From Streptomyces sp. DHE7-1 (GTDB lineage: Bacteria > Actinomycetota > Actinomycetes > Streptomycetales > Streptomycetaceae): a DNA stretch of 64,000 bases. Location of the stretch: NCBI GenBank assembly GCA_016432725.1, contig JACJDG010000003.1, forward strand, positions 1,798,001-1,862,000, read 5' to 3'. The translations under genes and the position numbers were made by a program. This document shows, piece after piece, positions 17,189 to 24,463 of this stretch; position 1 is the stretch's first letter, and the number at the start of each line of letters is the position of its first letter. A model generated the notes under the pieces. That model saw only the letters and a program-made list of their open reading frames with translations. It was not told the DNA's origin and ran no database searches.

Positions 17189-18973
17189 GTGAACGAGCGC
17201 ATCGAGGACTACGCGGTCATCGGGGACGAGCAGACCGCGGCCCTGGTCGGCCGGGACGGCTCGATCGACTGGCTGTGTCTGCCCCGCTTCGACTCCGGCG
17301 CCTGCTTCGCCCGGCTCCTGGGCGACGAGGACAACGGCCACTGGCGGATCGGGCCGAAGGGCGCGGGCGCCTGCACACGCCGCGCCTACCGGCCCGACAC
17401 CCTGGTCCTCGACACCGAGTGGGACACCGCCGAGGGCACCGTGCGGGTGACCGACCTGATGCCGCAGCGCGACCGCGCCCCCGACGTCGTACGGATCGTG
17501 GAGGGCGTCAGCGGGCGGGTCACGGTGAGCAGCATGCTGCGGCTGCGCTTCGACTACGGCTCGATCATTCCGTGGATGCGCCGCTCCGACGGCCACCGGG
17601 TGGCCATCGCCGGACCGGACTCGGTGTGGCTGCGTGCCGAGCCCCATGTGCGCATGTGGGGCGAGGACTTCTGCACCCACGCGGAGTTCACCCTCGCCGA
17701 GGGCGAGCGGGTGGCGTTCGTGCTGACCTGGCACCCCTCGCACGAACCGCGCCCCGCGCTGGTCGACCCCTACGCGGCGCTCAGCGCCAGCGTCCGGGAC
17801 TGGCGGCGGTGGACGGCCCGCTGCCGCTACGACGGGCCGCACCGGGACGCCGTCGTACGGTCCCTGATCACCCTCAAGGCGCTCACCTACGCCCCGACCG
17901 GCGGGATCGTCGCCGCGGCCACCACCTCGCTGCCCGAGGAACCGGGCGGGGTGCGCAACTGGGACTACCGGTACTGCTGGCTGCGCGACTCCACCCTCAC
18001 CCTGGGCGCCCTGCTGGCCGCCGGCTACCACGGCGAGGCCGAGGCCTGGCGCGACTGGCTGCTGCGCGCGGTCGCGGGCGACCCGGCCGACCTGCAGATC
18101 ATGTACGGGGTGGCGGGCGAGCGGCGGCTGCCCGAGTGGGAGCTGCCGTGGCTGCCCGGCTTCGCCGACTCCGCCCCTGTACGGGTCGGCAACGGCGCCG
18201 TCGACCAGCTCCAGCTCGACGTGTACGGCGAGGTCATGGACTCGCTCTACCTGGCCCGCGCCTCCGGTCTGTCCACCAAGCCGCACATGTGGTCGCTGCA
18301 GTGCGCGCTGATGACGTTCCTGCGGTCGGCCTGGCGGCAGCCCGACGAGGGACTGTGGGAGGTGCGCGGCGGCCGGCGCCACTTCGTGCACTCGAAGGTG
18401 ATGGTGTGGGTGGCCGCCGACCGCGCCGTACGGACCCTGGAGCGGTACCCGGAGCTGTCCGGCGACCTCGACGGCTGGCGGACGATGCGCGACGAGGTGC
18501 ACCGGGAGGTGTGCGAGCAGGGGTTCGACCCCGAGCGCAACACCTTCACCCAGTACTACGGCTCGCGCGAACTGGACGCCGCCCTGCTGCTGATCCCGCA
18601 CGTCGGCTTCCTGCCGCCCGACGACCCGCGGGTGATCGGCACGGTCGACGCGATCCGGGCGGACCTGGACCACGGCGGGCTGGTCCGCCGCTACGACACC
18701 GACGCGGTCGGCGTCGACGGCATGCCGGGCGGCGAGGGCGCCTTCCTGGCCTGCTCGTTCTGGCTCGCGCAGGCCCTGCACATGACGGGCCGCAAGGAGG
18801 AGGCGCGGGAGCTGTTCGAGAGGCTGGTGGGCCTCGCCAACGACGTCGGGCTGCTCGCGGAGGAGTACAGCCAGGATCTGGGCCGCCAGCTCGGCAACTT
18901 CCCGCAGGCGTTCAGCCACATCGCGCTGGTGAACACCGCCCTCGCCCTGTTCGGCGGCGAGGAGGCAGGATAG
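17189..18973 (+). CDS. Glycoside hydrolase family 15 protein (trehalase/glucoamylase-like)
   Basis: A 594-residue GH15 enzyme without a signal peptide, hence cytoplasmic. The N-terminal beta-sandwich begins IEDYAVIGDEQTAALVGRDG, followed by the (alpha/alpha)6 barrel with RNWDYRYCWLRDS near residues 256-268 and the C-terminal EEYSQDLGRQLGNFPQAFSH segment with a likely catalytic Glu near residue 561. Actinobacterial GH15 proteins of this type include trehalases, so trehalose breakdown is a reasonable guess. The GTG start is at 17189. The stop lies 5 nt before the following SDR start, so the two genes are probably cotranscribed. Confidence 0.93.
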   Translation: MNERIEDYAVIGDEQTAALVGRDGSIDWLCLPRFDSGACFARLLGDEDNGHWRIGPKGAGACTRRAYRPDTLVLDTEWDTAEGTVRVTDLMPQRDRAPDVVRIVEGVSGRVTVSSMLRLRFDYGSIIPWMRRSDGHRVAIAGPDSVWLRAEPHVRMWGEDFCTHAEFTLAEGERVAFVLTWHPSHEPRPALVDPYAALSASVRDWRRWTARCRYDGPHRDAVVRSLITLKALTYAPTGGIVAAATTSLPEEPGGVRNWDYRYCWLRDSTLTLGALLAAGYHGEAEAWRDWLLRAVAGDPADLQIMYGVAGERRLPEWELPWLPGFADSAPVRVGNGAVDQLQLDVYGEVMDSLYLARASGLSTKPHMWSLQCALMTFLRSAWRQPDEGLWEVRGGRRHFVHSKVMVWVAADRAVRTLERYPELSGDLDGWRTMRDEVHREVCEQGFDPERNTFTQYYGSRELDAALLLIPHVGFLPPDDPRVIGTVDAIRADLDHGGLVRRYDTDAVGVDGMPGGEGAFLACSFWLAQALHMTGRKEEARELFERLVGLANDVGLLAEEYSQDLGRQLGNFPQAFSHIALVNTALALFGGEEAG

Positions 18974-18978
18974 GTGCC

Positions 18979-19734
18979 ATGGATCTTGGACTGAAGGACC
19001 GGGTGTACGTCGTCACCGGTGCGACGCGGGGGCTGGGCAACGCCGCCGCGCGGGAGCTGGTCGCCGATGGGGCCAAGGTGGTCGTCACCGGCCGTGACGA
19101 GGAGCGGGTCGCCGGCGCGGCGGCCGAACTGGGCCCGAACGCGGTGGGCGTGGCCGTCGACAACGCCGACCCGGGGGCCGCCGAGCGGCTGATCGCGGCC
19201 GCGCGGGAGCACTTCGGCGGTTTCCACGGCGTTCTGGTCAGCGTGGGCGGGCCCGCGCCGGGGTTCGTCTCCGACAACACGGACGAGCAGTGGCGGGACG
19301 CGTTCGAGTCGGTGTTCCTCGGCGCGGTGCGGTTCGCCCGCACGGCGGCGGCCGAGCTGGAGCCGGGCGGCGTCATCGGGTTCGTGCTGTCCGGGTCGGT
19401 GTACGAGCCCATCGCGGGGCTGACCATCTCCAACGGGCTGCGGCCGGGGCTCGCCGGATTCGCCAAGTCCGTCTCCGACGAGCTGGGGCCGCGCGGCATC
19501 CGCGTCGTGGGTCTGCTGCCGGGCCGTATCGACACCGACCGGGTGCGTGAGCTGGACGCGCTGTCCGCCGATCCCGAGGCGACCCGGGCGGCGAGCGAGT
19601 CCCGGATCCCGCTGCGCCGGTACGGGGCGCCGGACGAGTTCGGCAGGGTCGCGGCGTTCCTGCTGTCCCCGGCCGCCTCCTACCTGACCGGGATCATGGT
19701 GCCGGTGGACGGCGGGATGCGGCACGGGTTCTGA
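18979..19734 (+). CDS. SDR family oxidoreductase
   Basis: Short-chain dehydrogenase/reductase, 251 residues. The cofactor-binding motif TGATRGLG is at residues 13-20. The active-site region is unusual: the Ser is in VLSGSVYEPIAGL, but the classical YxxxK motif is replaced by NGLRPGLAGFAKS near residues 155-167, so Tyr is not at the normal place. The C-terminal YLTGIMVPVDGGMRHG is typical. Substrate unknown. It starts 5 nt after the GH15 stop and ends convergent with the AmaP gene. Confidence 0.9.
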   Translation: MDLGLKDRVYVVTGATRGLGNAAARELVADGAKVVVTGRDEERVAGAAAELGPNAVGVAVDNADPGAAERLIAAAREHFGGFHGVLVSVGGPAPGFVSDNTDEQWRDAFESVFLGAVRFARTAAAELEPGGVIGFVLSGSVYEPIAGLTISNGLRPGLAGFAKSVSDELGPRGIRVVGLLPGRIDTDRVRELDALSADPEATRAASESRIPLRRYGAPDEFGRVAAFLLSPAASYLTGIMVPVDGGMRHGF

Positions 19735-19757
19735 GGTTCCGCCACGATCGCGTGCGG

Positions 19758-20348
19758 TCAGGAGACCCGTTCCGCGCGGTGCCTGACCGCCCGCAGCCGC
19801 ACCTCCGCCGGGAGCGACGCCAGGCCCGCCGACTCACGCGCGCGGGCCAGGGGCGAGGCGGTGAACTCGCTCAGAGCGGCGCCGGGGTCCATGGCCGGCT
19901 CCAGCCGGAGCCCGGCCCGCACCCCGGGCCGGGTGCGGCGGCCGGCCAGCAGCACCTCGGCGTCGGCCACGCCCGGCTGCCGGGCCGCGTCCTCGGCGAG
20001 CGCGGACTCCAGGGCCGCTCCGCGCAGCAGGGCGCCCTCGCCGTCCCCGGTGTCCACCAGGATCTCGGCCGGGCGGCGCCGGCGCAGGATCGCGGCGAGC
20101 CACCACAGGGCGAGCAGGACGAGGACGGCGAGGCCCGCGATGACCCCGGGCCACCACCAGCCCGCGTCCCGCCACCGGGTGCGCTCGGCGGTGCCGAGCA
20201 GGACGTCGTGCGGGCCGGAGTGGATCCAGCGGCGCGGCGCCGGGGCACCCAGGCCCACGGCCAGCACCGAGCCGCCCGCCGCGAGCAGCAGGAGCCCCAC
20301 GAGAGCGAGCAGTACGCGGTTCACGCGACCGGTGCGCACCGTCCTCAC
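19758..20348 (-). CDS. AmaP-like Asp23 membrane anchor protein
   Basis: A 196-residue protein resembling AmaP, the membrane anchor of the alkaline-shock protein Asp23 in Firmicutes. Two transmembrane helices (about residues 11-32 and 62-85) are followed by a cytoplasmic domain with RRPAEILVDTGDGEGALLRG and repeated Arg/Glu residues. The GTG at 20348 overlaps the stop of the upstream DUF6286 gene (GTGA). It is the last gene of a five-gene Asp23 module on the minus strand. Anchoring of the two Asp23-like proteins to the membrane is inferred by analogy with Staphylococcus. Confidence 0.8.
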   Translation of the reverse strand: MRTVRTGRVNRVLLALVGLLLLAAGGSVLAVGLGAPAPRRWIHSGPHDVLLGTAERTRWRDAGWWWPGVIAGLAVLVLLALWWLAAILRRRRPAEILVDTGDGEGALLRGAALESALAEDAARQPGVADAEVLLAGRRTRPGVRAGLRLEPAMDPGAALSEFTASPLARARESAGLASLPAEVRLRAVRHRAERVS

Positions 20349-20985
20349 CCCTTCCGTCCGGGCCGCCGGACGGCGACCGAGAGCGCGGGCGGCCGGCTCA
20401 GTCCGAGCCCGCGCACCGCGTCGGTGAGCACGTCGTCCAGATCGGCCCGCACCTCGTCCAGGTCGCGGAAGTGCGCGAGCGCCCGGACCCGGGCCCGGCG
20501 GCGGCGCATCCGCACCTTCGCCTCCCGTACGCCCGAGACCTCCAGGGCCCGGTCGCGCAGCACCAGGGCGGCCGCCTCGCGGCGCAGTCCGGCGCGGACG
20601 TCGGGGTGCGGGCGCAGCATGGGCAGCAGGGCGCGCAGACCGGGCGTCACGGCGAGCACGATCAGCCACAGGCCGAGGGCGGCGGCCACCCCGGCGCCGG
20701 TCAGCACCCAGACGTCGTCCAGAGGGCGTTCGGCGAGCTGCCGGGCCAGCGCGCGGCGCCAGTGCATCGCCGGGCGGTGGGCGCGCACGGCGACGACGTC
20801 GTACAGCAGGACGCCCGCGCCGGCCAGCAGGAGCAGGGCGACGACGCCGGCCGGGACCCGGCGCGGGGACCAGAAGCGGCCGCTGCCCCGGTCGAGCAGG
20901 GGCGGCGGGGCGCCGGGGTCCTGTCGAGGCCGGGGCCGGGGCCGGGCGGTCGCCGGGTGTCCTCGGCCGGCCGGGGTTCGCTCAT
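20345..20985 (-). CDS. DUF6286 domain membrane protein (one frameshift)
   Basis: A 213-residue protein after repair. A proline-rich N-terminus (MSEPRPAEDTRRPPG) leads to RFWSPRRVPAGVVALLLLAG, two transmembrane helices (about residues 50-70 and 100-120) and a charged cytoplasmic domain (RAGLRREAAALVLRDRALEV). The ATG at 20985 overlaps the stop of the upstream Asp23 gene (ATGA). The frame breaks near 20915-20918, and one added base joins the start to the conserved body. An alternative ATG at 20998, in the downstream frame, lacks this coupling. Function unknown; it is consistently found in Asp23 modules of streptomycetes. Confidence 0.8.
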
Positions 20986-21401
20986 CGCGTCCTCCCATGG
21001 TGCGCGCCGGGCAGCGGGGCCAGATGCAGCCGCTCGACCCGGACGGCGACCTCCAGCACCTCCATGCTCACCAACTCACTCACCCGCTCGCTCACTTGCC
21101 GACGCACCGCGGCGCAGCGGGCGCCGATGTCGACGGGGTGGGCGAGTTCGACCTGGACGCGGACACGGGCCGTTCCCACCAGGCTCCCCCGGCCCGAGCC
21201 GGCCCTGGGGTGCGGGTGGACGACGACCACGGCGTGCGGGGCGGAGGCGGTCTCGGGCAGCGGGCCGAGCGCCTCGCGGGCGGCCCGCGAGGCGATCTTC
21301 GCCACCACCCGGTCCGCGATCCTGAGGGCGCCGCGCTCACCGGGCGGCACCTGGGCCGGGCGCGGGCGCGCCGGGCCGGTCTCCGTGCTCACGGCGGTCA
21401 T
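20982..21401 (-). CDS. Asp23/Gls24 family protein (first paralog)
   Basis: A 139-residue protein with an Asp23/Gls24-like core: GALRIADRVVAKIASRAAREAL, then VRVQVELAHPVDIGARCAAV and a C-terminal beta-strand VLEVAVRVERLHL. The family is cytoplasmic, associates with the membrane through AmaP and accumulates under envelope or alkaline stress in Firmicutes. The start overlaps the stop of the small membrane gene (ATGA at 21398-21401). It is shorter and more divergent than the second paralog at 21656, so the pair may form a hetero-oligomer (inference). Confidence 0.82.
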   Translation of the reverse strand: MTAVSTETGPARPRPAQVPPGERGALRIADRVVAKIASRAAREALGPLPETASAPHAVVVVHPHPRAGSGRGSLVGTARVRVQVELAHPVDIGARCAAVRRQVSERVSELVSMEVLEVAVRVERLHLAPLPGAHHGRTR

Positions 21402-21592
21402 CCCCGCCGGTCGCGCCGGTCGCCGCGGCTCCGGAAGAGGTCACCGGGTTGCAGATCGCCCTCCAGGTACCGGCCGGCGACGAACCCGACGGCGCCCAGC
21501 GCCGCCACCAGCAGGAAGGCCCCGAAGCCGCCGAAGTACCCGGCGAATCCCAGCGCCATTCCGGCGATCATGCCGACCATGGCCATGCTCAT
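21398..21592 (-). CDS. DUF2273-like small membrane protein of the Asp23 module
   Basis: A 64-residue protein with two short glycine/alanine-rich membrane segments (about residues 3-20 and 24-41) and a positively charged tail (RSRGDRRDRRG). Size, topology and position between Asp23 genes match the small DUF2273 proteins that accompany amaP and asp23 in Firmicutes, although I cannot confirm homology from sequence alone. The start is the ATG at 21592, and the stop overlaps the following Asp23 gene. Confidence 0.72.
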   Translation of the reverse strand: MSMAMVGMIAGMALGFAGYFGGFGAFLLVAALGAVGFVAGRYLEGDLQPGDLFRSRGDRRDRRG

Positions 21593-21655
21593 GCAGCGCT
21601 CCTTCAGTCCGTCGGCGGTGCGGTCCCGGGCGGGTGGCCCCGGGCGGGCGGGGCG

Positions 21656-22129
21656 TCACTGGATCCGGGGCGGCTCGGGTTCCTCCTCCTCCTCGTCGGG
21701 CAGCTTGACGTCGCTCACCGCGATGTTGACCTCGACGACCTCGAGTCCGGCCATCCGCTCGACGGCGGCGACCACGTTCTCCCGCACCGAGCGGGCGACG
21801 TCGGAGATGGACACGCCGTAGTCCACGACGATCTCCAGGTCGAGCGCGGTCTGCACCTCGCCGACCTCTGCCTTCACTCCACGGGTCACGGACTTCGTGC
21901 CGCCGGGCACCCGGTCGCGGACCGCGCCGAAGGTCCGGGCGAGACCGCTGCCCAGGGCGTGCACGCCGACCACGTCACGCGCGGCCAGCCCGGCGATCTT
22001 CTCCACGACACCGTCGGCGATCGTCGTCCGGCCCCTGGTCGCCGGGTCTCCGCCACCGCGTCTGGTGGCCTTGCGGGTCGAGAGCTGCGGTTCGTTGCCA
22101 CCGTCTTGGGTCGTCGTCATGTCGGTCAT
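21656..22129 (-). CDS. Asp23/Gls24 family envelope stress response protein (second paralog)
   Basis: A 157-residue protein with a clear Asp23 domain: GRTTIADGVVEKIAGLAARD, GVKAEVGEVQTALDLEIVVD, ISDVARSVRENVVAAVERM and GLEVVEVNIAVSDVKLP, followed by an acidic EEEEEPEPP tail. The N-terminal 35 residues are hydrophilic and variable. The start is the ATG at 22129; another ATG lies 9 nt downstream. It is the first gene of the minus-strand Asp23 module and is divergent from the gene at 22217, with 87 bp between the starts, so both promoters are in that gap. Confidence 0.88.
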   Translation of the reverse strand: MTDMTTTQDGGNEPQLSTRKATRRGGGDPATRGRTTIADGVVEKIAGLAARDVVGVHALGSGLARTFGAVRDRVPGGTKSVTRGVKAEVGEVQTALDLEIVVDYGVSISDVARSVRENVVAAVERMAGLEVVEVNIAVSDVKLPDEEEEEPEPPRIQ

Positions 22130-22216
22130 CGCCGTACGTCCCTTTCGGTCGAGCTTCTTCGACCACCGTAAGCGGGGTTGCGCGGTTGCGCGCCGGGGAT
22201 ACGGCAGGCTGGAGGA

Positions 22217-22941
22217 ATGACGGCGGAACGGTGGACGCGGGTGTCGGGGCAGCACCGGCCGGCCCTGGGCAGACTGCTGCCGCTCGGCGGCCCGCGCGAC
22301 GGCGCGTGGATCGCCGAGGGCGCGGCCCGGGCGGTGCTGGAGGACGCGGCGAACGGGGTGCCGGGCGTGCGCCTCGGCCCGCCGCGGATCACGCTCGCCG
22401 ATCCCGACGACGTCGGCGAACCCGTCGTACCGCGGCCGCCGGGCGCGCTGCCCCGGGTGCGCTGCGGGTGACGGCGGACTTCGCGGCGCCGGCCGCCGAG
22501 CCGCTGCGGGCGGCGGCGTCCCGGCTGCGGCTCGCCCTGCTGGCGGCCGCGACGGACACCCTGGGCCTCGTCGTCACGGACGTCGACCTACGGGTGACGG
22601 AGCTGCTGGATACGGCGGAGAGCCAGGCCACGCCGGTGGAGGCGCCGCGCCCGCCGGCCGCCCGGGACGTCACGGACCCCGACGAGTCCCGCGCGGCCGC
22701 GGCCGCGCTGTCCGTCCCCGGGGTCGTGCGGCTGACCGGCTCACTCGGCGGTCTCGGCCGGGCCGTGCACATCGAGGAGCACGCCGGGGACACCGCGCTG
22801 CCGCGCCGTCACGTGCGCGTGGAGCTGGCGGCGGGCGCGGGTCACCGGACCGTGGAGGTGGCCCTGCGGGTGCGCGAGGCGGTGCGGGACGCGCTGGACG
22901 ACCGTCCGACCGTGGCGGTGCTGGTCACGAGCGTGGCCTGA
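22217..22941 (+). CDS. Conserved hypothetical, divergent partner of the Asp23 module (one frameshift)
   Basis: A 241-residue protein after repair, of no clear function; homologues are sometimes auto-labelled nucleopolyhedrovirus P10 family, which I consider uninformative. It appears to hold two Asp23-like half domains: WIAEGAARAVLEDAANGVPG with LRVTADFAAPAAEPL, and later VPGVVRLTGSLGGLGRAVHI with VEVALRVREAVRDALDDRP. The frame breaks at the CCCC of 22451-22454; one added C continues LPPGALRVTADF. ATG 22217 follows GGAGG. Its divergent position suggests a shared function with the Asp23 operon. Confidence 0.72.
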
Positions 22942-22974
22942 CCGTCCGGCCGGCGGGCGCGGCGTCCCGCGGGC

Positions 22975-23778
22975 TCATTCGCCCACGCCGGCCAGGTCCC
23001 GCAGCCGCCGGGCCTGCGCGGCCCGCTCGGCGGCGCGCTGGGAGTCGTAGTCCCGTTCCGGCGCACCCCGCAGCAGTGCCTTGGTCTCCACCACCGCGTC
23101 CCGCGGGGCGGCCAGCAGCGCCGCGGCCAGATCCCGTGCCGCGCCGTCGAGTTCGGCCGCGGGCACGGCGAGGTTGGCCAGCCCGGAGGCCACCGCCTCA
23201 CCGGCACCGACGAACCGGCCCGTCGCGCAGATCTCCAGCGCGCGGGCGTACCCGACGAGCCCGACCAGCGGATGCGTGCCGGTCAGGTCGGGAACGAGGC
23301 CGAGCGAGGTCTCGCGCATGGCGAACTGCACGTCGTCCGCCACGACCCTCAGGTCGCAGGCGAGCGCGAGCTGGAACCCGGCACCGATGGCATGGCCCTG
23401 GACAGCGGCGATGGACACGATGTCGTTGCGCCGCCACCAGGTGAACGCCTCCTGGTATTCGGCGATGGTCGCGTCGAGCCCGGCGTCGTCACGGCGCGCG
23501 AGCTCGACGAAGTTGGGCTCGCCCGGGATTCCCTCCGGCGTGAACATCCGGCGGTCCAGCCCGGCGGAGAAGGACTGGCCCTCGCCGCGCAGCACCACGA
23601 CCCGGACGGAGCCCGGCAGCAGCCGGCCGGCCTCGGTGAGCGTCCGCCACATGGCGGGGCTCTGCGCGTTGCGCTTGGCCGGGTTGGCCAGCGTCACCGT
23701 GGCGAGCGCGTCGTCGACGGTGAGCCGTACGCCGTCCTTGTCGAGTACAGGAGCGAGGTCCTGGTCGGGCGAAGCCAT
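22975..23778 (-). CDS. Enoyl-CoA hydratase/isomerase family protein
   Basis: Crotonase-superfamily enzyme, 267 residues. The oxyanion-hole segments are visible: GEGQSFSAGLDRRMF near residues 65-79 and AAVQGHAIGAGFQLALACD near residues 120-138. One catalytic Glu position of true hydratases appears occupied in MRETSLGLVPD. It acts on an acyl-CoA thioester; substrate unknown. The ATG at 23778 (MASPDQDLAPVLDKDGVRLT) was chosen over the ATG at 23811 because homology starts there. It is convergent with the gene at 22217. Confidence 0.92.
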   Translation of the reverse strand: MASPDQDLAPVLDKDGVRLTVDDALATVTLANPAKRNAQSPAMWRTLTEAGRLLPGSVRVVVLRGEGQSFSAGLDRRMFTPEGIPGEPNFVELARRDDAGLDATIAEYQEAFTWWRRNDIVSIAAVQGHAIGAGFQLALACDLRVVADDVQFAMRETSLGLVPDLTGTHPLVGLVGYARALEICATGRFVGAGEAVASGLANLAVPAAELDGAARDLAAALLAAPRDAVVETKALLRGAPERDYDSQRAAERAAQARRLRDLAGVGE

Positions 23779-23906
23779 GGGGCGCCTCCGATGAGTGCGG
23801 TCATCACACATTGCCGTACGGCATGCTAAGTGACTGCACAGTAACCACCCGGCCGTTCAGACTGCCGGCCGGGTGGCCACCATCGAAGCCGATGGGCCGC
23901 CCGGAG

Positions 23907-24128
23907 TCAGGACGAAGCGGCCTTCTTGCCCCGGGTCGCTCCGCCACGCCCACGGAGCGTGACGCCCGACTCGCTGAGCATCCGGTGTACGAAGCCATAC
24001 GAGCGGCCGGTCTCCTCGGCCAGCGCCCGGATGCTCGCACCGGAGTCGTACTTCTTCTTCAGGTCTGCCGCGAGCTTGTCGCGCGCGGCGCCGGTCACCC
24101 GGCTGCCCTTCTTCAGAGTCTCGGCCAC
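23907..24128 (-). CDS. gbn: Gbn-like GATC-binding nucleoid-associated protein
   Basis: A 73-residue basic helix-turn-helix protein. The sequence (KKKYDSGASIRALAEETGRS, YGFVHRMLSESGVTLRGRGG) matches my memory of Gbn (SCO1839) of Streptomyces coelicolor, a nucleoid-associated protein that binds GATC-containing sites and affects development. The GTG at 24128 is preceded by GAGGAGGCACG and gives exactly 73 residues, the known length; the longer upstream frame is not coding-like. The HTH lies at about residues 30-57, with a Lys/Arg tail. Its upstream region is strongly enriched in GATC, which suggests autoregulation. Confidence 0.88.
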   Translation of the reverse strand: MAETLKKGSRVTGAARDKLAADLKKKYDSGASIRALAEETGRSYGFVHRMLSESGVTLRGRGGATRGKKAASS

Positions 24129-24463
24129 CCGTGCCTCCTCATGGGAAGTGCGCTCTGGTCTCCTCATGATCACCCCTCCGGGGCGCGATGGCCACCCATT
24201 CGGCAAGGTCCGTGAGACATCGACGTGACGACAGGAGCGCGTCCCCACATACGGAATCAGCGATTCCACGATCTCGCGGACACACGGCCGAACGGGTGGT
24301 TCCGTGAAGTGCCAGGTCAGGGACGCGAGGCGGCCGACCCCTTGGTGCTGAAGGGATCGGCCGCGAAATCGGTGTACGACACACGTCGGTACGAGGAGAT
24401 CTCACACAGATGATGGATCACGGCTGGGCCGAATGATCCATACGCCGTGGATCAGGCTTTCGA
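24129..24463. promoter_or_regulatory. GATC-rich intergenic region upstream of gbn
   Basis: A 335 bp non-coding gap. It contains GATC at 24168, 24270, 24355, 24398, 24416, 24435 and 24450, with more at 24462 and 24481 at the edge of the ABC-F gene. In sequence this GC-rich fewer than one would be expected. Six of the sites fall within 24398-24484. An AGGAG Shine-Dalgarno-like sequence near 24232 on the plus strand has no credible gene behind it. The gap must hold the gbn promoter; I could not identify the hexamers. Confidence 0.6.
24331..24363 (-). terminator. Possible terminator of the ABC-F gene
   Basis: Hairpin of 13 positions with one mismatch (CGGCCGACCCCTT at 24331-24343 against AAGGGATCGGCCG at 24351-24363). 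It lies about 100 nt downstream of the ABC-F stop on the minus strand. No clear U-tract. Confidence 0.45.

Noticed and set aside
24225..24413. Small plus-strand ORF between gbn and the ABC-F gene
   Set aside because: No coding bias or recognisable motif; it lies across the GATC cluster and a hairpin.
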